DNA of 64,000 nucleotides from Odontocerum albicorne (lineage: Eukaryota > Arthropoda > Insecta > Trichoptera > Odontoceridae). The DNA lies in the NCBI GenBank assembly GCA_949825065.1, contig OX463862.1, forward strand, positions 19,523,118 to 19,587,117, given 5' to 3'. This document shows, piece by piece, positions 42,895 to 53,397 of the stretch. Position 1 is the first letter of the stretch, and the number at the start of each line of letters is the position of its first letter. The notes beneath the pieces are model-generated. The model saw only the letters and a list, made by a program, of their open reading frames with translations, did not search any database and had not been told where the DNA came from. The position numbers and the translations under genes were made by a program.

Positions 42895-43105
42895 ATTTCT
42901 CCCATTTTACTTGTGTACGCGATAGTACGTGTATATTTTTCCCATTTTACTTGTGTACGCGATAGTACGTGTATATTTTTTTCCATTTTACTTGTGTACG
43001 CGATAGTACGTGTATATTTTTCCCATTTTACTTGTGTACGCGATAGTACGTGTATATTTTTTTCCATTTTACTTGTGTACGCGATAGTACGTGTATATTT
43101 TTTTC
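42895..43105. repeat. 40-bp tandem repeat (5 copies)
   Basis: GTGTACGCGATAGTACGTGT followed by ATATTTTTCCCATTTTACTT, step 39-40 bp because of one T. Both-strand peptides over it are artefacts. Confidence 0.95.
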
Positions 43106-44469
43106 TAATTTTAGTATACTTTTGTACGAGTAATTTTTATGTTCATAATTTTGAAACATCTGATATTTTGTACGCATGCGCTTTTTTATTTCAAGTGTAT
43201 ATAGCAAATACACTACTGAACCATATATAATGGATATAATTGTAAGGAACAATCCGCTGACACAAAATCGCTTCTTTATTGTATATAAATTTAGCGGGCA
43301 CAAGTTGAGGATGGTATAGTTATTGTAATAAACAATACGCTAAAAAATAATACACTTTCGCTGTATACAGTGCAAAGGTTTATTGCCACGAGGCAATCTC
43401 CGACAAGTAACCAGAAAAATATCGAGGAATCAATCCATTTTTGTAAGGTTCACTTTATTCATTTACACCATTGAAGGTAGAGGATTGGTGGAAGCTTCGT
43501 AGGCATTAAAGCAATATCATCCAACTTACCTGGTAGTCAGAAAAGTATTAAGTACTGAAAGCAGTATAAAACAAACAGTTAGATCACCAAGTATCCAGAA
43601 TTTCGACGAAAAGAGTTGATCAAAAATAATTCCCATCGATGGTTTTAGTCTATATATTCTGTACAAATATCAATTTCTAGAAGATATACACTATGAATAT
43701 CTATATTACAAAAAAATTATACTGTATTCAAAATACAACATTTTCAATACTGTGAGTGAATTTTTTTCAAAGAAATGTGTACAACTAACAGAAGTAGAAC
43801 AACTCTCGGGGATGGAAGACAAGCGTGTTGCCAAATTAGCAACGAAGGTTATCACATTGAATCCGGAAAACGTCACGCACTTTCTACACGCAAGTATGTT
43901 GTGTACAAATTACACATTTTAAAACAAAAATGTTTAGAAACCTGAAAACTGCTTAATACACTGAGTCACACGAATCGAACAAAATGTAACCTAATATATC
44001 ATTAATGTTGATAAAAGCTATCTAGAGATATAACCAATCCAGAGACTTATACATTCTACTCAAAAATGCAATCTAAAAAATCTGTTGCTATGAAAAAAAT
44101 CTGCTGTACACATTACGAAACACACTAAATAAATTCAAAATACGCTTTGATCAAAGCGATACTATTTATATTTAAGATTTATTAGCAAGATTAAAAACCG
44201 TGAATACCAGAAGATATCTAATTCTGAATCAGAGCTCGGGAAACAAGAGACGAAATAATGATTATGTGCAAGAAGACAGTTCATGGAGGATGTTTTATCT
44301 CACATGTCGGGATGATCTTGAAACCACTGTAAATACATATATAGTATGTGTGATTTACTTAAAATTCTTTTTATTCTCACATAGTAAAGTTTGTTAGTTC
44401 TTGAATTCAGCTGTTAAATGCGTTTTTTATTTTATATTCTGATATTTTATTTCTTTTTTAAACAAATTT
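43106..44469. other. unassigned, with an inverted LINE tail hairpin
   Basis: TTTATTGCCACGAGGCAATCTCC at 43379-43401 is the LINE 3' hairpin (43382-43397) in inverted orientation, ending in AGTGCAAAGG. ATGGAAGACAAGCGTGTTGC at about 43813 recalls SINE-like pieces at 36805. Nothing else supported. Confidence 0.4.
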
Positions 44470-44905
44470 GTATAATTTATTACATTCCTTCAAAATGCTT
44501 TATCACCACTTGTATTGGTTTTAATCTCACCAAGGCTCAGGAGCGCAAGATACTTAGTTTAGAAAACAGGTGTCTCAGGAGGATATTGGGAATCAGGTGG
44601 TATGACCACGTAACAAATGACGCTGTACACCGGCGCACCCGGCAGGGGTCTGTCGTCTCTGTAATTCGGGAGAGGCGATGGTCCTGGCTGGGACATGTTC
44701 TGAGATTGCCCGATGATAGTTTGCCGAGGAGAGTGCTGTTTTTCTGTCCGTTGGGATCCCGACGGCCTGGAAGACCCTCTCTCACGGTGTACCGTTCGTA
44801 TGACAAGGAATCAGAGCGTTAGGAATGTCGTGGAGGGAGATTACCAACACCCCCCAAAACCGCTCTGAATGGAGAAGACTGGTGGCCTCCCTATGCTCCC
44901 TTGTG
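44470..44905 (+). pseudogene. LINE reverse-transcriptase C-terminus
   Basis: The frame at 44418-44822 contains KILSLENRCLRRILGIRWYD, HVTNDAVHRRT, RRWSWLGHVLRLPDDSLPRR and GSRRPGRPSLTVYR. These blocks (xxxENRCLRRILGIxWxDxxTN; RWxWLGHVLRxxxxxLPRxxL; GxRRPGRPxxTW) are the usual end of RTE-like or similar LINE ORF2 proteins. The last part (TACCAACACCCCCCAAAACC..GAATGGAGAAGACTGGTGG, in other frames) continues the homology, so there is a shift near 44815. The upstream ATG and hydrophobic leader are not part of the protein. Confidence 0.8.
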
Positions 44906-44917
44906 ACGCTTTAAAAT

Positions 44918-44955
44918 AGGAGTGAATTGAAATTGAATTGAATTGAAATTGTATT
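44918..44955 (+). repeat. (AATTG)n simple tail
   Basis: GTGAATTGAAATTGAATTGAATTGAAATTG, a 5-6-bp simple repeat directly after the LINE remnant, probably its 3' tail. Confidence 0.85.
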
Positions 44956-45084
44956 GGTATTTAACGTTAGTGTCCGACTCAATACAGATCCAAGTAAGTT
45001 GGGTCTTGAACATTTCAATTCTCTAAAGTTATATAACTTGAGAAATTAATAATAATCTAAAAAAGTAAATATATCCGACAGTAA

Positions 45085-45590
45085 GTACATATTTTTATAC
45101 GCATTATAAACCAACACAGCACTACTAAACGGTTGAAACATCTCGAACAGTGAGAAATAAATAAATCATTGCCGAGTATACATATTATATATAAGATCAT
45201 GAGGTGGCAGGAAAGGGAGACTTAATTCTGCCCTCCCCCGTCCTTAATGCATGTACGAGTATGTATCAGTAGTAGGAACCCAATATCATTTTTGATTATA
45301 GTAATGTATGACCATTATAATCAAAAAAGGATATTGGGCAGCCTACTTGGTAAGATGCTAATATTCCACTCGGGAGTTTCGGGTTCTATTTCCAACGAAA
45401 CCCGGAAATGAAATCGAAATAATATATTTAAGAATCTGCTAGGTAACAATACTTGGACGTTAGATGTGTGCGAGTATTGTTGCATGTAAAACGTTCGGCT
45501 GAATTCCCATTGCATACGATAGTGAACTGCGAGTTACGTGACTACTTCAATGGTTTTTTATTCAATACAGCGTTGATCTGATCTTTATGA
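45085..45590 (+). mobile_element. composite SINE-like repeat, copy 1
   Basis: About 500 bp collinear with 56592-57060. It contains ACATCTCGA.., AAGATCATGAGGTGGCAGGA, GCCCTCCCCCGTCCTTAATG, an inverted repeat CCCAATATC..TTTTGATTATA facing TATAATCAAAAA..GATATTGGG, then a tRNA-like head (GCCTACTTGGTAAGATGCTA..CGGGTTCTATTTCC) and GAACTGCGAGTTACGTGACT. The tRNA-like part has box A and box B spacing. Confidence 0.75.
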
Positions 45591-45879
45591 TCAGATGATG
45601 AGTCTAAAAAATTGTAATTTCAATATAATTTCATGCATAATTAAACAAGGACGTCTTGAAAGATCAAGCGATGAGTTTTATTGTTCATTCAAATGTATGA
45701 ACGTCTTTGATGTTTTTTTTTTTCAAATGTGGGAAGAAAGTTTGTTTAAAAAAAATATTCCGAGGCCAAATGTATTCCCTATTAATGAAATAATACCCAA
45801 ATATCTATCAATATAATAAGAGTTAGTATAAATAATCGGATACATTAAGGGAGGTTGAGCTTCAGAATAGGGAAGCCTT

Positions 45880-46445
45880 AAACATTGTTCACAAACATGT
45901 ATTGACAACTGAGCGCTATTGGAGGGCCTTAAACATTGTTTACAAATATGTATTGACAACTGAGCGCTATTGGAGGACCTTAAACATTGTTTACAAATAT
46001 GTATTGACAACTGAGCGCTATTGGAGGACCTTAAACATTGTTTACAAATATGTATTGACAACTGAGCGCTATTGGAGGACCTTAAACATTGTTTACAAAT
46101 ATGTATTGACAACTGAGCGCTATTGGAGGACCTTAAACATTGTTTACAAATATGTATTGACAACTGAGCGCTATTGGAGGACCTTAAACATTGTTTACAA
46201 ATATGTATTGACAACTGAGCGCTATTGGAGGACCTTAAACATTGTTTACAAATATGTATTGACAACTGAGCGCTATTGGAGGACCTTAAACATCGTTTAC
46301 AAATAAATATGTATTGACAACTGAGCGCTATTGGAGGACCTTAAACATCGTTTACAAATAAATATGTATTGACAACTGAGCGCTATTGGAGGACCTTAAA
46401 CATTGTTTACAAATATGTATTGACAACTCAGCACTATTGGAGGGC
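45880..46445. repeat. 51-bp satellite (11 copies)
   Basis: ATGTATTGACAACTGAGCGC, TATTGGAGGACCTTAAACAT, TGTTTACAAAT. GAGCGC marks at 45911, 45962 and 46013 give a 51-bp step; two units carry a 4-bp insertion. Because 51 is 17 codons, frames stay open on both strands (45902-46306 plus, 45723-46265 minus). Neither is a gene. Confidence 0.97.
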
Positions 46446-47159
46446 CTTCTTGGGTTAATACAGTAATGAATTATTATGTATTTTATATATCAAACGGGAC
46501 ATAAAAAGGGTTCAATTTATTTTTATGTGTTATAACAATGTTACGAATAAAAGCCATTTATGGTCACTAGACATGGTCAAATATTTCGACTCCACATTCG
46601 ACTTAATATATTCTTAATAATAAGGTAATGAAGACAAACTAGTGCCGGATAGGAACCTAGAACTGGCGAATTCAGGACATGAAGATTAATCTTCCTGTTT
46701 TTTAAATGCGCGTAGCCACGTTAGATGTTTTCCTTATGTTATATAATAAAGGGATGAAAAACATAACCACGACATTATCATAATATGTTTGTATAAATGA
46801 ATCAAATTTCCCTTCGCAACTGAAAAATATAATTCGAAAGAAATAATTCAATTCAAGTTATACGGTAATAATAAATATATTTTGTAGTGATTAATTCCAC
46901 ACAAAGGTTAATAAACTTTTTTACGTCTGAGAATAAATTCCACAAATCTTATTGGCTAAAAAGCCTTCCAAGAAGGGTGTTTTAGTGTATTGCATTGTAT
47001 TTCGTAGTAGACAGTGTATCCTGACAGGTTTCTCGTCATTTGACAATTTCTGTCGAATTTCTTGCCACGAAGACAAATGTATTATGAAGTAGGATAGAGA
47101 ACAGCCCCTTTAACTAACTAACTAACTTTAAAAAAAACATTTTCCGAATTTACAGAAAT
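46446..47159. other. unassigned sequence
   Basis: Contains the dispersed piece GGAACCTAGAACTGGCGAAT at 46650 shared with 36310. No gene seen. Confidence 0.4.
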
Positions 47160-47640
47160 TTGTAATACCACTCACTTAAGCCACATTTACAATAAAATAA
47201 AATTTGTAGTACCAGTCACTTAAACCACATTTACAATAAAATAAAATTTATAGTACCTATCACTTAAGCCACATTTACTATAAAATTTGTAGTACCAGTC
47301 ACTTAAGCCCATTTACTATAAAATTTGTAGTACCACTCACTTAAGCCACATTTACTATAAAATTTGTAGTACCACTCACTTAAGCCACATTTACTATAAA
47401 ATTTGTAGTACCACTCACTTAAGCCACATTTACTATAAAATTTGTAGTACCACTCACTTAAGCCACATTTACTATAAAATTTGTAGTACCAGTCACTTAA
47501 GCCACATTTACTATAACATTTGTAGTACCACTCACTTAAGCCACATTTACTATAAAATTTATAGTACCAGTCACTTAAGCCACATGTATAATAAAATTAA
47601 ATTTGTAGTACAACTCACTTAAGCCACATTTACAACAAAA
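47160..47640. repeat. 39-bp tandem repeat (about 12 copies)
   Basis: CACTTAAGCCACATTTACTA, TAAAATTTGTAGTACCACT, step 39 bp (for example 47338 to 47377). The outer units carry an extra AATAAAAT, giving 47 bp. Confidence 0.95.
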
Positions 47641-47689
47641 TAAAATGGAAATTTCTAAAAAATCCCCTCGACATCAGAGGGCACTGTTT

Positions 47690-47890
47690 AATTTATTAAA
47701 TCTCCCGAATAGGTGAAATAATTTAAACAACTCGAAAGCAGTGATATCAAAACAAATCCAATACTGGGTGAGTACGAGTACCGCAGTGCTGCAGAGGAAA
47801 GTATTGAGACAAGGTAGAAGCAACTCTGTTGCTCCAAGTTCCCATTTACGTATCTAAAATAGTAGCGCAATATATTTTGATAAATGTAAT
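47690..47890 (+). repeat. dispersed repeat (family of 32490 and 36900)
   Basis: CCCGAATAGGTGAAATAATT, ACTCGAAAGCAGTGATATCA and GAGGAAAGTATTGAGACAAG. One copy of the 70-bp segment that is amplified at 37010-37290. Confidence 0.75.
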
Positions 47891-48110
47891 ACAAAGTTAA
47901 ACTCTGATAATATGGAAAAATGTTCTCCTATCTAATGCAATAAATTGAGAGAGAAAACATTTCAAAGTAAACCAAATGTAGAAAAATATTGTGATCTCTT
48001 CAGTTCTGACGTTAACGAGTATGAAACTAGTTGACTTGTAATATTATAATGTTATAAGTTTTGGTGAAAAACAAAATATGTTTAATTTAATAAGAAAATA
48101 TATTTATTTT

Positions 48111-48340
48111 TTGTAATTTATTTTTATCAAACACTGTTTATTCCACTTTTTTGTGACGGAATAACCCTACCGGTTTCAAGGTGCACACCTCATCTTCAGG
48201 GGAGCACAAACAATACTTGGAGGAGCACAAACAAGTCTTGTTTGTGCTCCCCTGAAGATGAGGTAAAAGCCTTGAAACCGGTAGGGTTATACGGTCACAA
48301 AAAAGTGGAATAAACAGTGTTTGATAAAAATTAATTACAA
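48111..48340. mobile_element. foldback element, 230 bp
   Basis: Almost the whole element is one palindrome: TTGTAATTTATTTTTATCAA at the left matches the reverse complement of the right end TTGTAATTAATTTTTATCAA, and the arms continue through ACACTGTTTATTCCACTTTT, CCTACCGGTTTCAAGG and CTCATCTTCAGGGGAGCACA to a short centre near 48225. The arms differ by a few substitutions and small indels. No coding capacity. Related pieces: 11831-11960 (one arm) and 13623-13689 (outer arms only). Confidence 0.92.
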
Positions 48341-48399
48341 TGTCTTTAAACCTCCACAACGTTAATGCCTTGACTATAAATAAAATATTTTTATTTTTA

Positions 48400-48830
48400 C
48401 AAAAGACAGGGTTGAGACTTTTTTTAGGAATCGAAGATATTTCGGAACCCTTCGTAAGCTTCAAAACATCAATAATCAAAAATAAGATCTAGAATATGTC
48501 GTAACGTAAGCTTCAAAACATCATTAATAAAAAAGCTTCGTAAGCTTCAAAACATCAATAATCAAAAATAAGATCTAGAATATGTCGTAACATATACAAA
48601 ACGGTAAGGTGCAATGGATCGAAGCAATTTAATCGTTGAAACTCTCAAGACTGGGAACTTAAAAAGTCCTGTAGCTTCCAGCATGGGGCGGCAGATTGTC
48701 CCCAGGAGGGCAATAAGCCTTTGTTTCCATGTTGATTAATCCATCCCGTGGATTTTATGAAACTTTTGTGTTCTAACAAAGATGGTCTGCATCCCGATTT
48801 CTAAATAAAATAATTATTGATACCCTGAAT
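48400..48830 (+). repeat. dispersed repeat with local duplication
   Basis: Third copy of the family at 37540-38130 (GACAGGGTTGAGACTTTTTT, GTAGCTTCCAGCATGGGGCG, CAAAGATGGTCTGCATCCCG). CTTCGTAAGCTTCAAAACAT..AATAAGATCTAGAATATGTC is duplicated 2.5 times at 48449-48595. ATTGTCCCCAGGAGGGCAAT at about 48695 resembles the LINE 3' hairpin. Confidence 0.75.
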
Positions 48831-48909
48831 ATAGAAATGTCAACAACGCGGGAGATACGAGTATTTGCTAAACCTCGCTGGACTCAAGGTTAAGAACATT
48901 GTTGAAGTC

Positions 48910-48953
48910 TTCAACAAAAAATCACTTTTATATAAAAGTGATTTTTTGTTGAA
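48910..48953. repeat. perfect 44-bp palindrome
   Basis: TTCAACAAAAAATCACTTTT plus AT at the centre, mirrored exactly on the other side with no loop. Confidence 0.97.
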
Positions 48954-49194
48954 TTTGTTCAGAATATTTTGTTCAATTTGGTTAAATGAATAAATATTAA
49001 ATGTGGTGTTTAATTTATAAAATGCCATATTATTATACCTATTCTGCGCAATCCCGTATTTTTGTGGGTTTCTTCCGTATCTGGTGTATTATACATTATC
49101 AGGACGTGTTGTTTGATATCAATAGTTAGACATAACTTGTATCGAGACAACACCCGCCAGAAGAAGAGACAGTATAACTATGAGAACCCCGAAA
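48954..49194. other. unassigned sequence
   Basis: No recognised feature. Confidence 0.4.
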
Positions 49195-50452
49195 ATCATA
49201 GCAATTTGCAATAACACATTAACCGTGAAAGCCACACAAACATCTCTATAATATTAGAATTGCAATAACAGATTAACTGTGAAAGCCACACAAACATCTC
49301 TATAATATTAGAATTGCAATAACAGATTAACTGTGAAAGCCACACAAACATCTCTATAATATTAGAATTGCAATAACAGATTAACTGTGAAAGCCACACA
49401 AACATCTCTATAATATTAGAATTGCAATAACAGATTAACTGTGAAAGCCACACAAACATCTCTATAATATTAGAATTGCAATAACAGATTAAATGTGAAA
49501 GCCACACAAATATCTCCATAATATTAGAATTGCAAAAACAGATTAACTGTGAAAGCTACACAAACATCTCCATAATATTAAAATTGCAATAACAGATTAA
49601 CTGTTAAAGCCACACAAATATCTCCATAATATTACAATTGCAATAACAGATTAAATGTGAAAGCCACACAAACATCTCCATAATATTACAATTGCAATAA
49701 CAGATTAACTGTGAAAGCCACACAAACATCTCCATAATATTACAATTGTAATAACAGATTAACTGTGAAAGTCACACAAACATCTCCATAATATTACAAT
49801 TGTAATAACAGATTAACTGTGAAAGTCACACAAACATCTCCATAATATTAGAATTGCAAAAACAGATTAACTGTGAAAGCTACACAAACATCTCCATAAT
49901 ATTAAAATTGCAATAACAGATTAACTGTGAAAGCCACACAAATATCTCCATAATATTACAATTGCAATAACAGATTAAATGTGAAAGCCACACAAACATC
50001 TCCATAATATTACAATTGCAATAACAGATTAACTGTGAAAGCCACACAAACATCTCCATAATATTACAATTGTAATAACAGATTAACTGTGAAAGTCACA
50101 CAAACATCTCCATAATATTACAATTGTAATAACAGATTAACTGTGAAAGTCACACAAACATCTCCATAATATTAGAATTACAATAACAGATTAACTGTGA
50201 AAGCTACACAAACATCTCCATAATATTAAAATTGCAATAACAGATTAACTGTGAAAGCCACACAAACATCTCCATAATGTTACAATTGCAATAACAGATT
50301 AACTGTGAAAGTCACACAAACATCTCCATAATATTAGAATTGCAATAACAGATTAACTGTGAAAGCCACACAAACATCTCCATAATATTAGAATTGCAAT
50401 AACAGATTAACTGTGAAAGCCACACAAACATTTCCATAATATTAGAATTGAC
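49195..50452. repeat. 54-bp satellite (about 23 copies) with 324-bp higher-order period
   Basis: Unit ATTGCAATAACAGATTAACT, GTGAAAGCCACACAAACATC, TCCATAATATTAGA. Variant units carrying GAAAGCTACA begin at 49551, 49875 and 50199, exactly 324 bp (six units) apart, and the units between them repeat in the same order. The first six units are of a separate, homogeneous TCTCTATAAT type. Confidence 0.97.
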
Positions 50453-50683
50453 ATATACCACTAATTCAATTGTTCTATTAAGACTTTTAATAATTAACAG
50501 CAGTCAAAAACTATATATGTTATGTACTTTTAGCGATTTTTAAATTCGTATTGCACATTTCTTAATAATAAGTTGGCGACCTCTGCACTGCAGTAACTTT
50601 AGTCACTTAATAGACCACGAGACAACTACAAAAGTCACATTGAAATGATGGAGACAATTCAACGTGATTTTTTCTAAAGATTG

Positions 50684-50915
50684 AATCACTAAATCAGACT
50701 CAATGAAAGGAATCATGTATTACTCTTTCATCCAAAATATTGAATAATTAAATCAGACTCAATGAAAGGAATCATGTATTACTCTTTCATCCAACATATT
50801 GAATCATTAAATCAGACTCAATAAAAGGAATCATGTATTACTCTTTTATCCAAAAGATTGAATCATTAAATCAGGCTTAATGAAAGGAATTATGTATTAC
50901 TCTTTCATCCAAAAG
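50684..50915. repeat. 59-bp tandem repeat, four copies
   Basis: ATTGAATCATTAAATCAGAC, TCAATGAAAGGAATCATGTA, TTACTCTTTCATCCAAAA, step 59-60 bp. Confidence 0.93.
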
Positions 50916-51358
50916 AAGACATGAAATAATCGTGTTCTATTTCCGGATCGGTTGTATAGCAAAAAGCAAAAAACTTGTATTTTTAAATAAATACGCACGA
51001 CAACAATTCGACTTTAACTTTTTGAAAAAAGTAATATTTTTATAAAATAAGGATTTTACATTTATATATAATAAATAGGTCATACGACGCACTAAAAAAG
51101 CTACCGTTTAAATTATACCAATTAAAATTATATTTTTTACATAATACCTACAAACTTGGAGTGTGGGTGACAAGGTGTAATGTGAACATGCGGAGATGGG
51201 GGTTTTTTGAACGAAAATACCATCGAATGTGATTGCTGAGATATAAAGGGGGTATTACATGCAACCGCTTGCAGCGCTACATGTTGATATCAGCATGTAG
51301 CGCTGCATGCTGCGCGTATAATAGGGTACAAATGTCGTGTGCAAGCTGCTAACAACAT
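50916..51358. other. target sequence of the full-length LINE
   Basis: Contains an inverted repeat GCAGCGCTACATG..CATGTAGCGCTGC at 51271-51305. Without the LINE this sequence would continue at 56490 (GCTGATGAACATCGG). The more GC-rich stretch 51240-51358 plus 56490-56590 may be another old repeat, not identified. Confidence 0.5.
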
Positions 51359-51826
51359 CATTCGGCCGCTCACAGCCGACTTAGACGGTCGCCTATAACA
51401 GCGCTCTCCGACGCTCTCACCACCTAAGAGTAAACGGAGCCCGTTACCGTCACATCAGCCGGGGTTTTGGCTCGCTCAACGCACGCTAGCGCTGACGAGA
51501 GTTTTCCCTTGAGCTGTTACAAAGTGCTTGTGTTTTGTCAGCAGTGTTTGTGTCTCCAACGCATCATCAACATCACCAGCCCGAAAGGACATCAATCATC
51601 CCAGCCCTAGACCTCATCAGGACTCCATCACACTAAGAAAGAGGGAAAAAGAAGGCCCCCGACACCGTAGTTCCAGCCTTCACCGGTGCTCGACATTCAC
51701 GCCCAACGACGTTCACCGACGTCTCCTCATCGGGTGAGTGAACGGACTTTCTCTTCCCTCCCCACCCCTCTGTACGATTTATATTATTATCTATATACTT
51801 ATATCTTATATAATTTCTATTAAAAA
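51359..51826 (+). promoter_or_regulatory. LINE 5'UTR with presumed internal promoter
   Basis: 468 bp between the 5' end of the element and the first plausible ORF1 ATG. The first bases (CATTCGGCCGCTCACAGCCG, ACTTAGACGGTCGCC) resemble the conserved start of Jockey-type elements, which use a TATA-less internal Pol II promoter. That role is family knowledge, not shown here. A 69-codon frame at 51528-51737 has no motif. Confidence 0.5.
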
Positions 51827-51998
51827 ATGCATTCCACTAGCGCCGACGCTGTACACTGGCGCATACGTAAAAAAGGATCTCAGCGCAAAATTACGCGGGT
51901 CCTCCCAGTAAAAGACCCCCCGGTCTCCCAAAAATGCCCCTACGTCTCTCGAGGAATTTACCTCACAAATTCGTAGAAAGAAGTCCCTCGCGCAAGCC

Positions 51999-53219
51999 AT
52001 GAACTACCTCTCGACCCTCCTCACGCGAGGTACAATTCAATTTGTGGGCGACAAGACGGAAGTCGACAAAGTCGTCTCCCCGCTCTCCGTCCCACCAACG
52101 CTGGCGACCACCCCCGCCCAGCCCAAGTTAACATTGGGAAAGCCTAACCCCCCGTCGGCCCCTCCCTCCAAAATAAACACGGACGATGTACCCACCACCC
52201 CCGTCCCCAAAATAAAAATCACCTCAGCTTCTCGCCCCTTTTTAACTGTCCAGCCGGATGATTCCGACATGGACTGGCAGACGGTACCAAACCGTCGAAA
52301 GAGGTCACCTGACAGCCCTCCGAAAGAGCTTTCGGATCCTAAAATTGCCACCGCCAAAAAGCAGAGGCTACCTAGCCCACCGGGCTCAGTCTCTCCAGCC
52401 ACACCGGCTCCCGCTCAAGCCGCTCCTTTCCCGAGCAAATTGGAACGCATCCCGCCTATTATTCTGCGGGATGCGGAAAAATACTCGGAGCTTCGAAAGA
52501 AGCTCCACGCTGCCAATATGCCCTTCACATCGAAGGCTTTGAGCAGCGGTGACCTCCGTATACAGACGAAGTCTGTTGGCGCATACCGTCTGCTAGCAAC
52601 GGAATCAAGCCGTCTCAAGGTACCGTATTATACGTACCAACTAGACAGCGAGAGACCCCTCCTCGTAGTCCTTCGCGGCGTCCACACCTCCTTCGGAGTC
52701 GAGGAGATTATCGCCGAACTGAAATCCCTCGACTACCCGGTCCTGAACGTCTTCAGGATGAAGGACCGGAGGAGGAAAGTCCTGCCATTGGTGATCGTGA
52801 AACTCACCAAATCCCCTGAAGGACGCCGAATTTACAACGACCTCCACAGCATCTTCGACATGAAGATCTCCGTGGAGGAGTTGCGAAAAAATACATCCGC
52901 AGGACAGTGTCACCGCTGCCAAAAATTTTTCCACAGCGCTAGCAGCTGTCACGCCCCTCCCGTGTGCGTTAAATGCGCACGCAACCACAGAACGTCCGAC
53001 TGCAAAAAGCCGGACGACTCTCCCGCGAGATGCGCCAACTGTGGCGGCGACCACCCGGCCAACTTCAGAGGCTGTTCCTCACACCCTCTTAGCAGAAATG
53101 CCAATAAAGCTTTCTCCTCCGCGCCCCCCCCCCCCCCCCCCCCAGCCAGAGAAGCCCCCAGGAGGTCTCCTCCTCTAGCGAAACCAGTGTTGAATGTCGC
53201 GTCCCCCGCGATCTCATAA
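51999..53219 (+). CDS. LINE ORF1, gag-like nucleic-acid-binding protein (406 aa, premature stop)
   Basis: The N-terminal half is Pro/Ser/Lys-rich (PxTPVPKIKITS..VPNRRKRSPDSPPKE). Residues 215-290 (LRGVHTSFGVEEIIAELKSL, LPLVIVKLTKSPEGRRIYND) match the conserved PRE_C2HC-type region of Jockey gag proteins. Three knuckles follow: CHRC-x4-H-x4-C, CVKC-x3-H-x4-C and CANC-x3-H-x6-C, then a Pro run encoded by 20 consecutive C (53124-53143). It would coat LINE RNA. The TAA at 53217-53219 is probably premature: the same frame continues 61 codons (SAVLRNLDEAMNMAREVFNA) to TAG at 53403-53405, overlapping ORF2. The true start may be ATG 51827, with a frameshift near 51915, since LEEFTSQIRRKKSLAQA lies in frame just before ATG 51999. 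Confidence 0.93.
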   Translation: MNYLSTLLTRGTIQFVGDKTEVDKVVSPLSVPPTLATTPAQPKLTLGKPNPPSAPPSKINTDDVPTTPVPKIKITSASRPFLTVQPDDSDMDWQTVPNRRKRSPDSPPKELSDPKIATAKKQRLPSPPGSVSPATPAPAQAAPFPSKLERIPPIILRDAEKYSELRKKLHAANMPFTSKALSSGDLRIQTKSVGAYRLLATESSRLKVPYYTYQLDSERPLLVVLRGVHTSFGVEEIIAELKSLDYPVLNVFRMKDRRRKVLPLVIVKLTKSPEGRRIYNDLHSIFDMKISVEELRKNTSAGQCHRCQKFFHSASSCHAPPVCVKCARNHRTSDCKKPDDSPARCANCGGDHPANFRGCSSHPLSRNANKAFSSAPPPPPPPAREAPRRSPPLAKPVLNVASPAIS

Positions 53220-53397
53220 GCGAGCATTGCGAAAAATGCCCACCCCCAGCTCTCCGCCCAACCGCTCCCCCAAGTAACACCCCCTAACCTGCGCTATCCA
53301 TCGCAGGCCGACATATCCGCGGTATTGAGGAACCTCGACGAGGCCATGAATATGGCCCGCGAGGTCTTCAACGCCCTCGCAATGAGTGTGCCTCACA

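Noticed and set aside
45723..46306. Open frames of 180 and 134 codons on opposite strands
   Set aside because: Both translate the same 51-bp array.
52641..53054. Minus-strand frames opposite LINE ORF1 (137 codons and others)
   Set aside because: Antisense shadows in a GC-rich coding region; the plus strand has the CCHC knuckles.
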